A stretch of 64,000 bases of DNA, from NCBI RefSeq assembly GCF_003855155.1, contig NZ_CP034073.1, forward strand, positions 434,001-498,000, given 5' to 3'. Source of the stretch: Shewanella psychromarinicola (lineage in GTDB: Bacteria > Pseudomonadota > Gammaproteobacteria > Enterobacterales > Shewanellaceae). Positions 1 through 9,047 of this stretch are shown here, piece after piece; position 1 is the stretch's first letter; every line of letters begins with the position of its first letter. The translations under genes were made by a program, and so were the position numbers. The notes under the pieces are model-generated. The model did no database searches and had not been told where the DNA came from. It worked only from the letters and a program-made list of their open reading frames with translations.

Positions 1-286
1 TAGCTTGCCAGCTGGCTAACACCGCCTTACCTTGGGCTAGCTTGGCCACAAATTGGCTGTCTTCAAGTTGAGCCAGTAGCTCACCTTTGCTGACATGTTG
101 ATTGTCAACCACCGCAGACTGGACAATATAACCTGGCACTTTGACACTAATATTAGAAATATCCGCCTCAACATAGGCATTATCCGTTGACTCGATAAAT
201 CGAACTTGTAACCACCAATAAACACCTGCGACAACTAACACAGCGATAATACTTGGCACTAACACTAACCGCTTATTGATAGACAT
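1..286 (-). CDS. HlyD/EmrA-type membrane fusion protein, N-terminal part
   Basis: The gene runs off the left edge, so only about 95 N-terminal residues are visible. They begin MSINKRLVLVPSIIAVLVV, one membrane anchor, followed by the periplasmic signature FIESTDNAYVEADISNISVK and then VPGYIVQSAVVDNQHVSKGE, which is the start of the lipoyl/barrel-sandwich domain of HlyD-family adaptors. Such proteins link an inner-membrane pump to an outer-membrane channel in tripartite drug or metabolite efflux. The start ATG lies at 284-286 on the complement, close to a divergent LysR gene (383), a common arrangement in which the LysR protein controls the pump operon. Substrate cannot be inferred. Confidence 0.85.
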   Translation of the reverse strand, partial: MSINKRLVLVPSIIAVLVVAGVYWWLQVRFIESTDNAYVEADISNISVKVPGYIVQSAVVDNQHVSKGELLAQLEDSQFVAKLAQGKAVLASWQA

Positions 287-382
287 GTTTGACTCCTAAT
301 TTATTCTGCTCTAGTTTACTACTGTTTCCTTTAGTTTATTAGATAGTAAAAATTCAACCCACTGTTTCACAGGTGTAACAAT

Positions 383-1321
383 ATGGACCTCAATCGCGTT
401 CAAATTTTCTCCCAAGTAGTAGAACAAGGCAGTTTTACCGGTGCAGCCAAAGCCCTGGGAATAACCAAAGCCACTGTGAGTCGCAAGGTTGCTGAACTTG
501 AAGTTGATGCCGGGGTGCAACTACTGTTTCGCACCACAAGATCATTAAAACTGACTGAAGCAGGTTCGAGTTATTACCATCGCATCAGTAAAATTCTGCA
601 AGATTTACAAAATGCCGAAGATCTCCTCAGCGCCAGCCAGCAAGAGATTAAAGGCAACTTAAAAGTGATTTGCCCTATCGAGCTCGGTCAATTATATCTA
701 GGTCGTATTCTTGCGCAGTTTCTGGCGACTTATCCTAGTATCACCATTGATGCAGAACTCACTAATCGGAAAGTGGATGTGATAGAAGAAGGCGTCGATT
801 TTCTCTTTCAAATTACCGAACAGCACGACCCTAAGCTGCAAAGTTACGCACTCGTCACCGCCAGTAGACTCTTAATGGCAAGCCCAAATTATCTCAAGCG
901 TCATGGCACACCACAACAACCGCAAGATTTAATGAACCACACCGCGATTAAATTACAGTCTGCCCACATTGATGGTAGTTGGCGGATTTTTGATGGTAAC
1001 CAATGGGTCGAACTCGATCCTCCAGCACAGCTAAAGGTTAATAATGTCACCTTTGCCCGCGAAGCGGCAATTGAAGGCTTAGGGATCACTGCAGTGCCGG
1101 TTTTTATTGCGCAAGAAGCCATCGATAGTCAACAACTGATCCCGATATTAGAAGATTTCCCGATGATGCAAACCAAGGTCACACTCAGCTTCCCACAGCG
1201 TGTTTATCTGCCGCGTAAATACCGCGTTTTCGTTGAATTTTTATATGCGGCCTTATTTGAACGCTGGGGTGAGGGTGTACTTGAAATTCCCGATTTTGTC
1301 CTGCAAAACAATCATAATTAA
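383..1321 (+). CDS. LysR-family transcriptional regulator
   Basis: This 312-residue protein has the usual LysR length and layout. An N-terminal winged helix-turn-helix (MDLNRVQIFSQVVEQGSFTG, then AAKALGITKATVSRKVAELE) is followed by a linker helix and a periplasmic-binding-like co-inducer domain. It is transcribed divergently from the HlyD-type efflux gene with a 96-bp shared intergenic region, which suggests it regulates that pump. The ATG at 383 gives the canonical N-terminus. The inducer is unknown; the closest functional class by sequence feel is the AaeR/CrgA-like group, which is inference. Confidence 0.9.
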   Translation: MDLNRVQIFSQVVEQGSFTGAAKALGITKATVSRKVAELEVDAGVQLLFRTTRSLKLTEAGSSYYHRISKILQDLQNAEDLLSASQQEIKGNLKVICPIELGQLYLGRILAQFLATYPSITIDAELTNRKVDVIEEGVDFLFQITEQHDPKLQSYALVTASRLLMASPNYLKRHGTPQQPQDLMNHTAIKLQSAHIDGSWRIFDGNQWVELDPPAQLKVNNVTFAREAAIEGLGITAVPVFIAQEAIDSQQLIPILEDFPMMQTKVTLSFPQRVYLPRKYRVFVEFLYAALFERWGEGVLEIPDFVLQNNHN

Positions 1322-1588
1322 AGATGGCATTTTTAGCACAAAATAATCTATAGGATATATAGCTATTTTTAACTGGCTAGGTGCTAATATCAACTTACTA
1401 GGTGATTAATTTCGATTATAGAGGTAAGTTCTTTCACACAATTATTTGCAATATCAATGTTAAGTTTGGTTCAGTAAATTGTTAAAAGGCTAAGTGAGTA
1501 TCTGGTGACTGATTAATAGGCACATTCGATACTGGCACAGAAATTACTATTTATTAGTCACGCATGATGCGTACTAGGAGTCATACCA

Positions 1589-1711
1589 ATGAGCAAAGAA
1601 CGTAATAATTCAAAAGAAGCGAAGAAAAAACCGGCATTGTCATTAAAAGAAAAACGCGCGGTTAAGCACGCTAAAAATGAACCTGAAAATTTTGCCAGTA
1701 AAATCAAATAA
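1589..1711 (+). CDS. Small basic protein, 40 aa, unknown function
   Basis: A short ORF with a good ribosome-binding site (AGGAG at 1576-1580, 8 nt upstream). It encodes 40 residues, very rich in Lys, Glu, Ala and Asn, beginning MSKERNNSKEAKKKPALSLK, with no hydrophobic segment. A hairpin and a second terminator-like hairpin follow directly, consistent with a short monocistronic message. I do not recognise a named family. The composition suggests a soluble, possibly disordered, nucleic-acid-associated peptide, but that is only inference from charge. Confidence 0.6.
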   Translation: MSKERNNSKEAKKKPALSLKEKRAVKHAKNEPENFASKIK

Positions 1712-1775
1712 CCTGTAACTGGTTTTACGTGTAAATAGCGGTTGTTACAGGCTATTTTGCGAGTCGCTTTTTTAT
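1712..1775 (+). terminator. Hairpin after the 40-aa gene
   Basis: CCTGTAAC at 1712-1719 pairs with GTTACAGG at 1743-1750 directly after the stop codon. A T-rich stretch follows at 1768-1775 rather than immediately, so it may be a weak intrinsic terminator or an mRNA 3' stabilising stem. Confidence 0.4.
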
Positions 1776-1828
1776 AATCCCTATTTGCTTATAAAAAGCT
1801 TCATGTACAAATATTATCAGCAACATAA

Positions 1829-1858
1829 AAATACCGAACCAATGGCTCGGTATTTTTG
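1829..1858. terminator. Bidirectional intrinsic terminator
   Basis: ATACCGA at 1831-1837 and TCGGTAT at 1847-1853 form a stem flanked by A-rich sequence on the left and TTTTT on the right, so it could work on either strand. It would end the small-gene transcript and also any transcript from the remnant at 1894-2090. Confidence 0.6.
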
Positions 1859-1893
1859 TTAGTAGCTTATGTTAGTAGCTTATTTCACCGACA

Positions 1894-2090
1894 TTAACAC
1901 TTGTACTTCACTGCCACTTTAAACTGCCAAACAGATTTGTTGATGTCATAAGTATGGAAACTATAGGTCTCGATACTATCTTGCCCAAATGGAATAGAAT
2001 AAATCCCTCCCCCCTTCGTAGCATGGTCGCATCGTAGTCATTAGCCACTACCTGAGCGCTGTTAAATCGTCGAGATTCAATTCCCCCCAC
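1894..2090 (-). pseudogene. Possible frameshifted gene remnant
   Basis: On the complement two frames look protein-like but are out of register. The upstream frame reads RRFNSAQVVANDYDATML. The downstream frame reads GIYSIPFGQDSIETYSFHTY, then DINKSVWQFKVAVKYKC and a stop at 1894-1896. They meet at a G-rich run (complement of 2008-2014). The segment resembles the 3' end of a longer gene with a frameshift, but I cannot name the family. Stops occur upstream at about 2100. It may instead be a chance reading. Confidence 0.3.
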
Positions 2091-2118
2091 ATTGTTAGGT
2101 TAAGGTTCGCTCACTAAA

Positions 2119-2145
2119 AAAGCCAGTGACGTTATCACTGGCTTT
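2119..2145 (-). terminator. Intrinsic terminator of the zntR-permease operon
   Basis: AGCCAGTGA (2121-2129) pairs with TCACTGGCT (2135-2143). Read on the complement the stem is followed by TTTTTT, placing it just downstream of the permease stop codon at 2192. Confidence 0.75.
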
Positions 2146-2191
2146 CTGATTTTGGTTAACTCATGTTGGCAAACCGATTGAGATTAACTGA

Positions 2192-3688
2192 TTATGAACA
2201 ACAGCTTTTCTCTTTATTGCCTTTAGGGATCTTATCCCACAACACTTTTGCCATTAACACCGCAAGTACAATCCCAGCCACAGCGACAACACCTTCTGGT
2301 AATAAAGCGTGTTCTTCACCAATTTGCGGCATAACTTCAAAGCCAAAGGTGGCAACAAGATAATTAACGAGTACTCCAAATACCAAAGAGACGCCAATCA
2401 CCCCGCCTAAATAGCCAAATAATGCCCGTTTACCTAACTCCTTGGTTACCACACCTAAGGTCGCAATATTAGTTGCCGGCCCTGCCATCATAAACACCAA
2501 TACGGCACCTGGAGACACCCCAGCTAATAGTAGACCAGCAGCAATAGGTGTTGAGGCGGTGGCGCAGATATACATTGGGATCGACACTAATACCATCACT
2601 AGCATGGCTAAAATACCATCGCCCCATTTAACTAAAAAGTCAGCAGGCACGTAAGTCTGTACTAGCGCCGCAAAAAATAATCCCACCAGTAACCACAAGG
2701 TAGTGTCTCTGACTAAATCGGTGGCCGCATAATGCAGCCCAGACAAGACTCGACTGAACACGCTATTTTGCTTCAACTGCGTTGCTATGTCTTGAGTCGA
2801 TGCGCAGCAGCTGGCTTCATCGGCGCTTTCGCTAGGTGGTTGGCTTGCTGTTGATGCGCAACAACTGCTTGCTGGTGCAGTGTCAACTTGTGACACGGTT
2901 TTACTACTGCAACAGCTTGATTTAATAGTTTCAACACTCGGTTCAGCTTTTTGTTTAGTGCTGCAACACGTTCCAGCAGGTTTAGGTTCTGCGGCCTGGT
3001 CAGCGGCTTTACTACCGCAACAACTACTTTGCTTTGCTCCTGTCACATTGCCAGCAAGTGGACGAGCTGGCGCCATTGGAGTCAAGAGCGACTTTGGCAT
3101 AACTGCTTCGGATTTAATCGCAGTCATTTTTACACTGGCATTTTGCATTGTGCTAGTGGTTGTTTTAGATGGTGATGTTGATTCAGATGTAGTTGGTGAT
3201 TTAGATCCACAGCATGACGAAACAGGCTTGGCACTAGCAGGTGAATCATTGGATGCTGTTCCGTTAGATGAAGCTGACGCGGCAATACCATCATCGTCAT
3301 CACGACCCACTAATAAACCGGCCACAATTGCACTGGTAATGGCTGCAATAGGTCGCACAATGGCCATAAAAGGCCCAAGTAGCACATAAGATACGGTTAT
3401 CGAATCAACCCCGGTTTCTGGGGTTGACACTAAAAAAGAGGTGGTCGCGGCTTTTGAAGCGCCAGAACGACGCAAACCCACCGCTGCGGGAATGACGCCA
3501 CACGAACACAAAGGTAAAGGCGCACCTAATAATGCTGCTTTTACAACGGTTTTAATCCCGTGTCCACCAAGTTGCTTTTGCATCCATGCCATTGGCACAA
3601 ATACCTTTAACAACCCAGCAAGCACCAAACCAAGTAACAACCAAGGCGCTGATTCTAAAAATAAGTGGATAAAATTGGTCAATAACAT
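2192..3688 (-). CDS. ArsP/DUF318-type permease with Cys-Cys repeat linker
   Basis: A 498-residue membrane protein of the DUF318/ArsP-like permease family. Two membrane halves are visible: residues about 1-125, with the motif PLPLCSCGVIPAA, and about 320-485. They are joined by an unusually long linker (about 130-310) that carries six vicinal cysteine pairs (CCGSK, CCGSK, CCSTK, CCSSK, CCAST, CCAST), with a seventh pair at the very C-terminus (KSCCS). These cysteine pairs probably bind soft or transition metals in the cytoplasm. It starts 2 bp after the stop of a ZntR-like regulator, so the two are co-transcribed. The context suggests efflux or handling of Zn, Cd, Pb or a similar ion. Family members are also linked to arsenicals, so the exact substrate is open. 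Confidence 0.85.
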   Translation of the reverse strand: MLLTNFIHLFLESAPWLLLGLVLAGLLKVFVPMAWMQKQLGGHGIKTVVKAALLGAPLPLCSCGVIPAAVGLRRSGASKAATTSFLVSTPETGVDSITVSYVLLGPFMAIVRPIAAITSAIVAGLLVGRDDDDGIAASASSNGTASNDSPASAKPVSSCCGSKSPTTSESTSPSKTTTSTMQNASVKMTAIKSEAVMPKSLLTPMAPARPLAGNVTGAKQSSCCGSKAADQAAEPKPAGTCCSTKQKAEPSVETIKSSCCSSKTVSQVDTAPASSCCASTASQPPSESADEASCCASTQDIATQLKQNSVFSRVLSGLHYAATDLVRDTTLWLLVGLFFAALVQTYVPADFLVKWGDGILAMLVMVLVSIPMYICATASTPIAAGLLLAGVSPGAVLVFMMAGPATNIATLGVVTKELGKRALFGYLGGVIGVSLVFGVLVNYLVATFGFEVMPQIGEEHALLPEGVVAVAGIVLAVLMAKVLWDKIPKGNKEKSCCS

Positions 3689-3690
3689 TG

Positions 3691-4152
3691 TTAATCCTTA
3701 CGACCTGATTGGGCAAAGTGATGATGTTCTTTTTCAGCAATAATGTCTTTATCAGAGGACTCTAACGCTTCGAGTATTGAGCAATGTTCGGCACTATCAT
3801 GGCCACCACAGCAAGTATTTGATAAACTTTTTAGTGAGGTTGCAAAATGCTGTAACTCGGCTAATTTGGCTTCCACTTGCTCAAGCTTGGTATCCACTAA
3901 GCCTTTAACATCAGCACAAGCGCGGTTGGTTTTATCGACTTCGATAGACAATAATTCTGCAATGTCATTGAGCGAAAAACCGACGGCTTTGGCTCGTAAA
4001 ATAAATTTAAGTTGCTCGGAATCGCTATGGTTATACAATCGATATCCAGCATCAGACCGGCTTGATGGCGACAGCAAACCGTGCTTTTCGTAAAACCGTA
4101 ATGTGTCAGCCTTAATGTCATACAAGGCAGAAAGTTCGCCTATTCGATACAT
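3691..4152 (-). CDS. zntR: MerR-family metal regulator, ZntR-like
   Basis: The likely start is the ATG at 4150-4152 (MYRIGELSALYDIKADTLRF), giving 153 residues; an upstream in-frame start would add 8 residues with no family support. The N-terminal winged helix (1-70) and dimerisation helix are typical of MerR proteins. Metal ligands match ZntR closely: Cys79, Cys114-Cys115, His118 and Cys124 in the context TCCGGHDSAEHCSILEALE. The C-terminus adds a histidine cluster (EKEHHHF). It probably senses Zn(II), or Cd/Pb, and activates the linked permease. A MerR-type promoter lies directly upstream (4187-4218), implying autoregulation of the two-gene operon. Confidence 0.9.
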   Translation of the reverse strand: MYRIGELSALYDIKADTLRFYEKHGLLSPSSRSDAGYRLYNHSDSEQLKFILRAKAVGFSLNDIAELLSIEVDKTNRACADVKGLVDTKLEQVEAKLAELQHFATSLKSLSNTCCGGHDSAEHCSILEALESSDKDIIAEKEHHHFAQSGRKD

Positions 4153-4186
4153 AATATGTTCAACCATTGATTGCATAATTAACGTA

Positions 4187-4218
4187 AGTATAAACCTTAG
4201 AGTTTAATCCAAGGTCAA
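4187..4218 (-). promoter_or_regulatory. MerR/ZntR-type promoter with 20-bp spacer
   Basis: On the complement: -35 TTGACC (4213-4218), 20-bp spacer, -10 TATACT (4187-4192). Within the spacer is a dyad ACCTTGG...CTAAGGT (4194-4215). An overlong spacer containing the dyad is the hallmark of promoters untwisted by MerR-family activators; ZntR promoters use 20 bp. It drives the regulator and permease genes. Confidence 0.85.
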
Positions 4219-4460
4219 GGGTTTTTGAATGATTATTCTTACGTATCTTTGTTCTTATTTCAATATTGTGAAATTACACAGAAAAAACACCTAATAGAAG
4301 CTCTTTACGATAAAATACGCCCGCCTGATCACGATACAGATAACCTAGAAGGTGTAACCACAATAAGAATTCACGGTGAGGGACTTTGGTAAAGCAGACT
4401 TTTTGATGATTCTATTTTACGAAAGATCCTTTAAATCAAACTAGTGGACCCTGTACCTAA
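4219..4460. other. purH upstream region
   Basis: About 240 bp between the MerR promoter and purH. A TAAAAT-like -10 candidate sits near 4312, but no convincing -35 or PurR operator was seen. No gene found. Confidence 0.4.
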
Positions 4461-6050
4461 ATGAATAATGTCAGACCAATTCGTCGCGCGCTATTAAGCG
4501 TATCAGATAAAACTGGGATCCTTGAGTTTGCACAAGCGCTGCATGCACAAGGTGTTGAACTCCTGTCTACGGGTGGTACTGCAAAATTACTTGCGGCCAA
4601 TAACATTCCGGTCATTGAAGTTTCTGACTACACAGGTCACCCAGAAATTATGGATGGTCGTGTTAAAACACTGCACCCAAAAATTCACGGCGGCATTTTA
4701 GCCCGTCGCGGCATTGACGAAATCGTCATGGAACAAAACGCTATTAAGCCTATTGATTTAGTTGTGGTTAACTTATACCCATTCGCAGAAACCGTTGATA
4801 AGCCAGGTTGCACCTTAGCGGACGCGGTCGAAAACATCGACATTGGCGGCCCAACAATGGTTCGCTCAACCGCTAAAAACCACAAAGACACCACCATAGT
4901 GGTCAATGCCAAAGATTACCCCCGTGTGATCACTGAAATGCAAGCTAACAATGGCAGCACAACATTAGCAACGCGTTTTGACTTAGCCATTGCCGCCTTT
5001 GAACACACCGCCGCTTATGACGGTATGATAGCCAATTACTTCGGCACTATGGTTCCCGCACACAGCACCGATGAATGCCATGATGATTCAACGTTTCCAC
5101 GCACGTTTAATTCTCAGTTTGTTAAGAAGCAAGACTTACGCTACGGTGAAAATAGTCACCAGAAAGCAGCTTTTTATGTAAACACCAATATAGATGAAGC
5201 CTCTGTTGCTAGCGCAATTCAGTTACAAGGCAAGGCACTGTCTTACAATAATATTGCTGACACAGATTCTGCCCTTGAATGCGTAAAAGAGTTTGAAGGC
5301 CCTGCGTGCGTTATCGTTAAACATGCTAACCCTTGTGGTGTAGCATTAGGTGCTAACCTGTTAGAAGCCTATAATCGTGCATTTAAAACCGACCCAACCT
5401 CAGCGTTTGGTGGCATCATCGCCTTTAACCAAGAATTAGACGCAGACACAGCGCAAGCCATTGTTGACCGTCAGTTTGTTGAAGTGATCATCGCCCCTAA
5501 AGTGAGCCAAGCCGCGCGCGACATCATTGCCGCTAAAGCTAATGTGCGATTACTTGAATGTGGCCAGTGGAATACTAAGACAACCAGCTTAGACTACAAG
5601 CGCGTTAACGGTGGATTGTTAGTGCAAGACCGCGACCAAGGCATGGTGAACTTAGCCGACGTTAAAGTGGTGTCTAAGCGTCAACCGACTGCAAGCGAAC
5701 TAAAAGACTTAATGTTCTGCTGGAAAGTGGCCAAGTTTGTTAAATCTAACGCCATTGTTTACGCCAAAGACGGTATGACCATAGGTGTGGGCGCAGGCCA
5801 AATGAGCCGCGTTTACTCAGCCAAAATAGCGGGTATTAAAGCCGCAGATGAAGGCCTAGTGGTTGAAAATTCAGTAATGGCATCTGATGCCTTCTTCCCC
5901 TTCCGTGATGGTATCGATGCAGCCGCGGCTGCAGGTATTAGCTGTATCATCCAACCAGGTGGCTCAATTCGTGATGAAGAAATCATCGCTGCTGCCGACG
6001 AGCATGGTATGGCGATGGTATTGACTGGCATGCGTCACTTCCGTCATTAA
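4461..6050 (+). CDS. purH: Bifunctional AICAR formyltransferase/IMP cyclohydrolase
   Basis: This 529-residue protein catalyses the last two steps of IMP synthesis in the cytosol: formylation of AICAR with 10-formyl-THF, then ring closure. The N-terminal cyclohydrolase (MGS-like) domain shows [20 protein letters not shown] and [11 protein letters not shown]. The larger C-terminal transformylase domain carries [14 protein letters not shown] and the [12 protein letters not shown] segment with its catalytic Lys-His. Length matches the family (about 529). purD follows after 221 bp on the same strand, the common gammaproteobacterial purHD pair. Confidence 0.97.
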   Translation: MNNVRPIRRALLSVSDKTGILEFAQALHAQGVELLSTGGTAKLLAANNIPVIEVSDYTGHPEIMDGRVKTLHPKIHGGILARRGIDEIVMEQNAIKPIDLVVVNLYPFAETVDKPGCTLADAVENIDIGGPTMVRSTAKNHKDTTIVVNAKDYPRVITEMQANNGSTTLATRFDLAIAAFEHTAAYDGMIANYFGTMVPAHSTDECHDDSTFPRTFNSQFVKKQDLRYGENSHQKAAFYVNTNIDEASVASAIQLQGKALSYNNIADTDSALECVKEFEGPACVIVKHANPCGVALGANLLEAYNRAFKTDPTSAFGGIIAFNQELDADTAQAIVDRQFVEVIIAPKVSQAARDIIAAKANVRLLECGQWNTKTTSLDYKRVNGGLLVQDRDQGMVNLADVKVVSKRQPTASELKDLMFCWKVAKFVKSNAIVYAKDGMTIGVGAGQMSRVYSAKIAGIKAADEGLVVENSVMASDAFFPFRDGIDAAAAAGISCIIQPGGSIRDEEIIAAADEHGMAMVLTGMRHFRH

Positions 6051-6271
6051 TAAACTCTGATATCAAATATGGGTATCGCTTTTCTATCGTGCTTTTAGCT
6101 AAATGATGTTTGCCAACGATATGACAAGCGATACTGTTTACATTTTGTGTTAAACGAATGAGAGCATAGCCATTTTTTCTGGTTCAATGAAAGCACATGC
6201 AGCTTATCAGTATAGGTGAGCATGCTTGAAGCAGAAATTGACACAATAACGCAGCGATAAAAGGATTAAAA

Positions 6272-7567
6272 ATGAGAGTACTTGTTATTGGCGGCGGCGG
6301 ACGTGAACATGCGTTGGCGTGGAAAGCAGCCCAATCAGCACAAGTTGACACTGTATTTGTTGCTCCAGGTAATGCCGGCACAGCCTTAGAACCCAAATTA
6401 GAAAACCTTGCCATTGATGTTGAGCAAATTGACGAATTGGTTGCATTTGCCAAAGACAATGCCATTGCGATTACGATTGTCGGCCCTGAAGTGCCATTAG
6501 CGTTAGGCGTAGTCGATGCCTTTAATGCGGCTGGTTTAGCTATTTTTGGTCCAACAAAAGGCGCGGCGCAGCTTGAATCTTCAAAAGCGTTCACTAAAGA
6601 TTTTTTAGCTCGTCATCATATTCCAACGGCAGCGTATTCAAACTTCACTGATATTGCGCCAGCAAAAGCTTACGTTACTGAACTCACGACTAAAACCGGT
6701 TTTCCTATCGTCATTAAAGCCGACGGTTTAGCGGCTGGTAAAGGGGTGATCATCGCAGCTGACCAAACCCAAGCCAATGAAGCCATTGACGATATGCTTG
6801 CGGGCAATAAGTTTGGTGATGCCGGTTCACGCGTAGTGATTGAAGAGTTTTTATCCGGCGAAGAAGCCAGTTTTATCGTCATGGTAGACGGCAAAAACAT
6901 TCTTGCTATGGCCACCAGCCAAGACCATAAAGCCCGCGATAATGCTGACCAAGGCCCGAATACTGGCGGAATGGGCGCATACTCTCCCGCGCCTGTCGTC
7001 ACCCAAGCCGTTCACGATTGGACTATCGCCAATGTTATCCGCCCAACGATAGACGGTATGGCAGCAGAAGGTAACGTTTACACCGGTTTCTTATACGCTG
7101 GGCTGATGATTTCGCCTGATGGTAGCGCTAAAGTACTTGAATATAACTGCCGCTTTGGTGACCCAGAAACCCAACCGATCATGATGCGTTTACAGTCTGA
7201 TATTGTTGAGCTTTGCTTAGCCGCGACCCGTGGTGAATTAGACCAAGTCACCGCAGAGTTTGACCCTCGCGCTGCAGTTGGTGTCGTCATGGCAGCCGGT
7301 GGTTATCCTGACGCTTATAACAAAGGCGATGTGATTGACGGGTTAACCCTTGGCGATACTCACGCTAAAGTATTCCATGCTGGTACTCGCATCAAAGATG
7401 GCCATGTTGTCACTAACGGTGGCCGCGTTTTATGTGCCACCGCATTAGGAAACACAGTGACAGAAGCGCAACAAGCGGCTTATGCGTTAGTCGATACCAT
7501 CCATTGGGATGATGTGTACTTTCGCACCGATATTGCCTATCGCGCAATCGCACGTGAAAACGCATAA
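6272..7567 (+). CDS. purD: Phosphoribosylamine-glycine ligase (GAR synthetase)
   Basis: 431 residues with an ATP-grasp fold. It ligates glycine to phosphoribosylamine with ATP, the second step of de novo purine synthesis. It opens MRVLVIGGGGREHALAWKAA and shows the ATP-grasp segments FPIVIKADGLAAGKGVIIA and YNCRFGDPETQPIMMRL, all diagnostic of PurD. It follows purH and is ended by a hairpin at 7601-7628. The 221-bp gap to purH contains no gene. Confidence 0.97.
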   Translation: MRVLVIGGGGREHALAWKAAQSAQVDTVFVAPGNAGTALEPKLENLAIDVEQIDELVAFAKDNAIAITIVGPEVPLALGVVDAFNAAGLAIFGPTKGAAQLESSKAFTKDFLARHHIPTAAYSNFTDIAPAKAYVTELTTKTGFPIVIKADGLAAGKGVIIAADQTQANEAIDDMLAGNKFGDAGSRVVIEEFLSGEEASFIVMVDGKNILAMATSQDHKARDNADQGPNTGGMGAYSPAPVVTQAVHDWTIANVIRPTIDGMAAEGNVYTGFLYAGLMISPDGSAKVLEYNCRFGDPETQPIMMRLQSDIVELCLAATRGELDQVTAEFDPRAAVGVVMAAGGYPDAYNKGDVIDGLTLGDTHAKVFHAGTRIKDGHVVTNGGRVLCATALGNTVTEAQQAAYALVDTIHWDDVYFRTDIAYRAIARENA

Positions 7568-7600
7568 ACTGATAAGCGCTCATCTGCAATACCCCAAATC

Positions 7601-7628
7601 AGCCCTGTGAACAACGCAGGGTTTTTTA
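7601..7628 (+). terminator. Intrinsic terminator after purD
   Basis: CCCTG (7603-7607) pairs with CAGGG (7617-7621), followed by TTTTTT, 34 bp after the purD stop. Confidence 0.7.
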
Positions 7629-7824
7629 TTGCATGTCCCATAAATGAGTCATCAATACAAAGTGGTGAATACTTTCAAATCAAGGCTTATTAATCTCAAC
7701 AGGGATAAGAGAAGCGGCAATCGATTCCATTAACGCCAACGCGTAAACTGATTGAGTTTTGTCTGATACCAAATAACGTGCCGTTATAATTATAGATGCT
7801 TCATTAGTATTCAATAATCAATTA

Positions 7825-7846
7825 TTTTGTGATACGCATCACAAAA
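7825..7846. promoter_or_regulatory. CRP-binding site (perfect half-sites)
   Basis: TGTGA (7828-7832), 6 nt, TCACA (7839-7843), extended on both sides to TTTTGTGA/TCACAAAA. This is a perfect match to the CRP consensus and lies about 105 bp upstream of the small gene at 7949. The rest of 7629-7948 shows no gene. Confidence 0.7.
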
Positions 7847-7948
7847 ATACCTTCATCCATGGCGCATCCTATAATCAATAGTCACTGCGATCAAATATGA
7901 TGGTTGAGACTAACATGATGTAAAAATTGATTATTTTTGGAGGATAAA

Positions 7949-8179
7949 ATGAAATACTCTACCAGCGACCTGATTTATGAAGGTGAAAAGTCAGGGGTTC
8001 ATAATTGGAACACGGTATCAGGTACCTCTTTCTATTGGCATCCTGATTGGTTACATATCGCAGAAGATATGACCGGCCATAATGCTATGGCTCATATTAC
8101 CCCAAGCAAAGATAAAGCTGATAAGTCAGATGCGGAAAACGCTATTGTAAAACACTTAAATAATACCACGCCAAAGTAA
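7949..8179 (+). CDS. Small hypothetical protein, 76 aa
   Basis: Starts at ATG 7949, preceded by a strong GGAGG (7939-7943). The 76-residue product begins MKYSTSDLIYEGEKSGVHNW and is soluble and acidic, with several Trp and His residues and a charged C-terminus. I do not recognise the family. A consensus CRP site about 105 bp upstream suggests carbon or respiratory control. No partner gene is adjacent on this strand. Confidence 0.7.
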   Translation: MKYSTSDLIYEGEKSGVHNWNTVSGTSFYWHPDWLHIAEDMTGHNAMAHITPSKDKADKSDAENAIVKHLNNTTPK

Positions 8180-8201
8180 GCACTCTGCGGGAGCCTTGCT
8201 G

Positions 8202-8476
8202 TTATAAACCTTGGTATAGACCTAAAACATCAAGGATCTCGCGAGCATCAGTTTTAATCTGAATAATCCTATGTTCAATTCTCAGGAATTCTTTAGCCAA
8301 AAAGATAATCAAGCCCATCGCCTTCAAGCCTAGTTTTATTACCTTGTCTCTTATCTCTTGTCTATAATCATACACATCAAGATCAAGCATTTGACCTTGA
8401 TATATCTTTTCTACCAATCCGTTGGCAACGGGCCTGTGCGGTCTATTTTTTTGCGATCTTGGCGGTCAACTATCAT
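8202..8476 (-). pseudogene. Hypothetical small gene, probably frameshifted
   Basis: On the complement an ATG at 8474-8476 opens MIVDRQDRKKIDRTGPLP and soon stops. The adjoining frame continues as NGLVEKIYQGQMLDLDVYDY then RQEIRDKVIKLGLKAMGLII, ending at 8202. A -1 shift within the A7 run (complement of 8446-8452) would join them into one protein of about 90 residues. It could be a disrupted gene, a sequencing indel, or slippage expression. Family not recognised. Confidence 0.35.
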
Positions 8477-9047
8477 GCTTACTTTGTTTTTATTCATTTG
8501 CCTATAGGCTTAAAAAGCGGGTAACGCTATAGCAGGTGTCATAAACCCTCATCATCAATAACTTTTCAACGATATAACTTAAATGACAGTATGGAAAAAC
8601 TAGCAGACTTAGTCTCAACTTGATGATGGTATTGTAACAAGGGGATGGTGATAGAAAGGAGCTTGAGTGACCCAATAGGCCAACAAATGTCAGTCGATAA
8701 TGATTTTTTCTGTTGAGATAATCACAGAAATAACATCAAAAAATGCAGTAAAGATAAAAGTAGATGTTAGTATCACCAGACAACAAACTCAAATACTTAT
8801 GCAAACCCTAGCAGCCAATTAGCATATTTAGCCACATAAAGTAATTAACCAAGCACATCGCTCAATAATGGCAACAATATCTCTGGCAAAAAAATATTAC
8901 TTAAGCCTAATAATCTTCGACTTGTGGCGGGTTTTTATGTCAGGATATAACCTTGTTACAAATAAGTTGCTAATTTATTACAATAACACTTAGCCAGCTC
9001 ACACGAATGAGATATTGGTCAAAAATAATAACAACAAAGGAAGTAAT
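8477..9047. other. Intergenic region, no gene seen
   Basis: About 570 bp of A+T-rich sequence ahead of the antiporter gene. No convincing ORF, RNA hairpin or operator was found. The antiporter ribosome-binding site (AAAGGA) is at its right end. Confidence 0.4.

Noticed and set aside
2880..3389. A 169-aa plus-strand reading frame inside the permease gene
   Set aside because: It is an antisense frame of the cysteine-rich linker; composition reflects the repeats.
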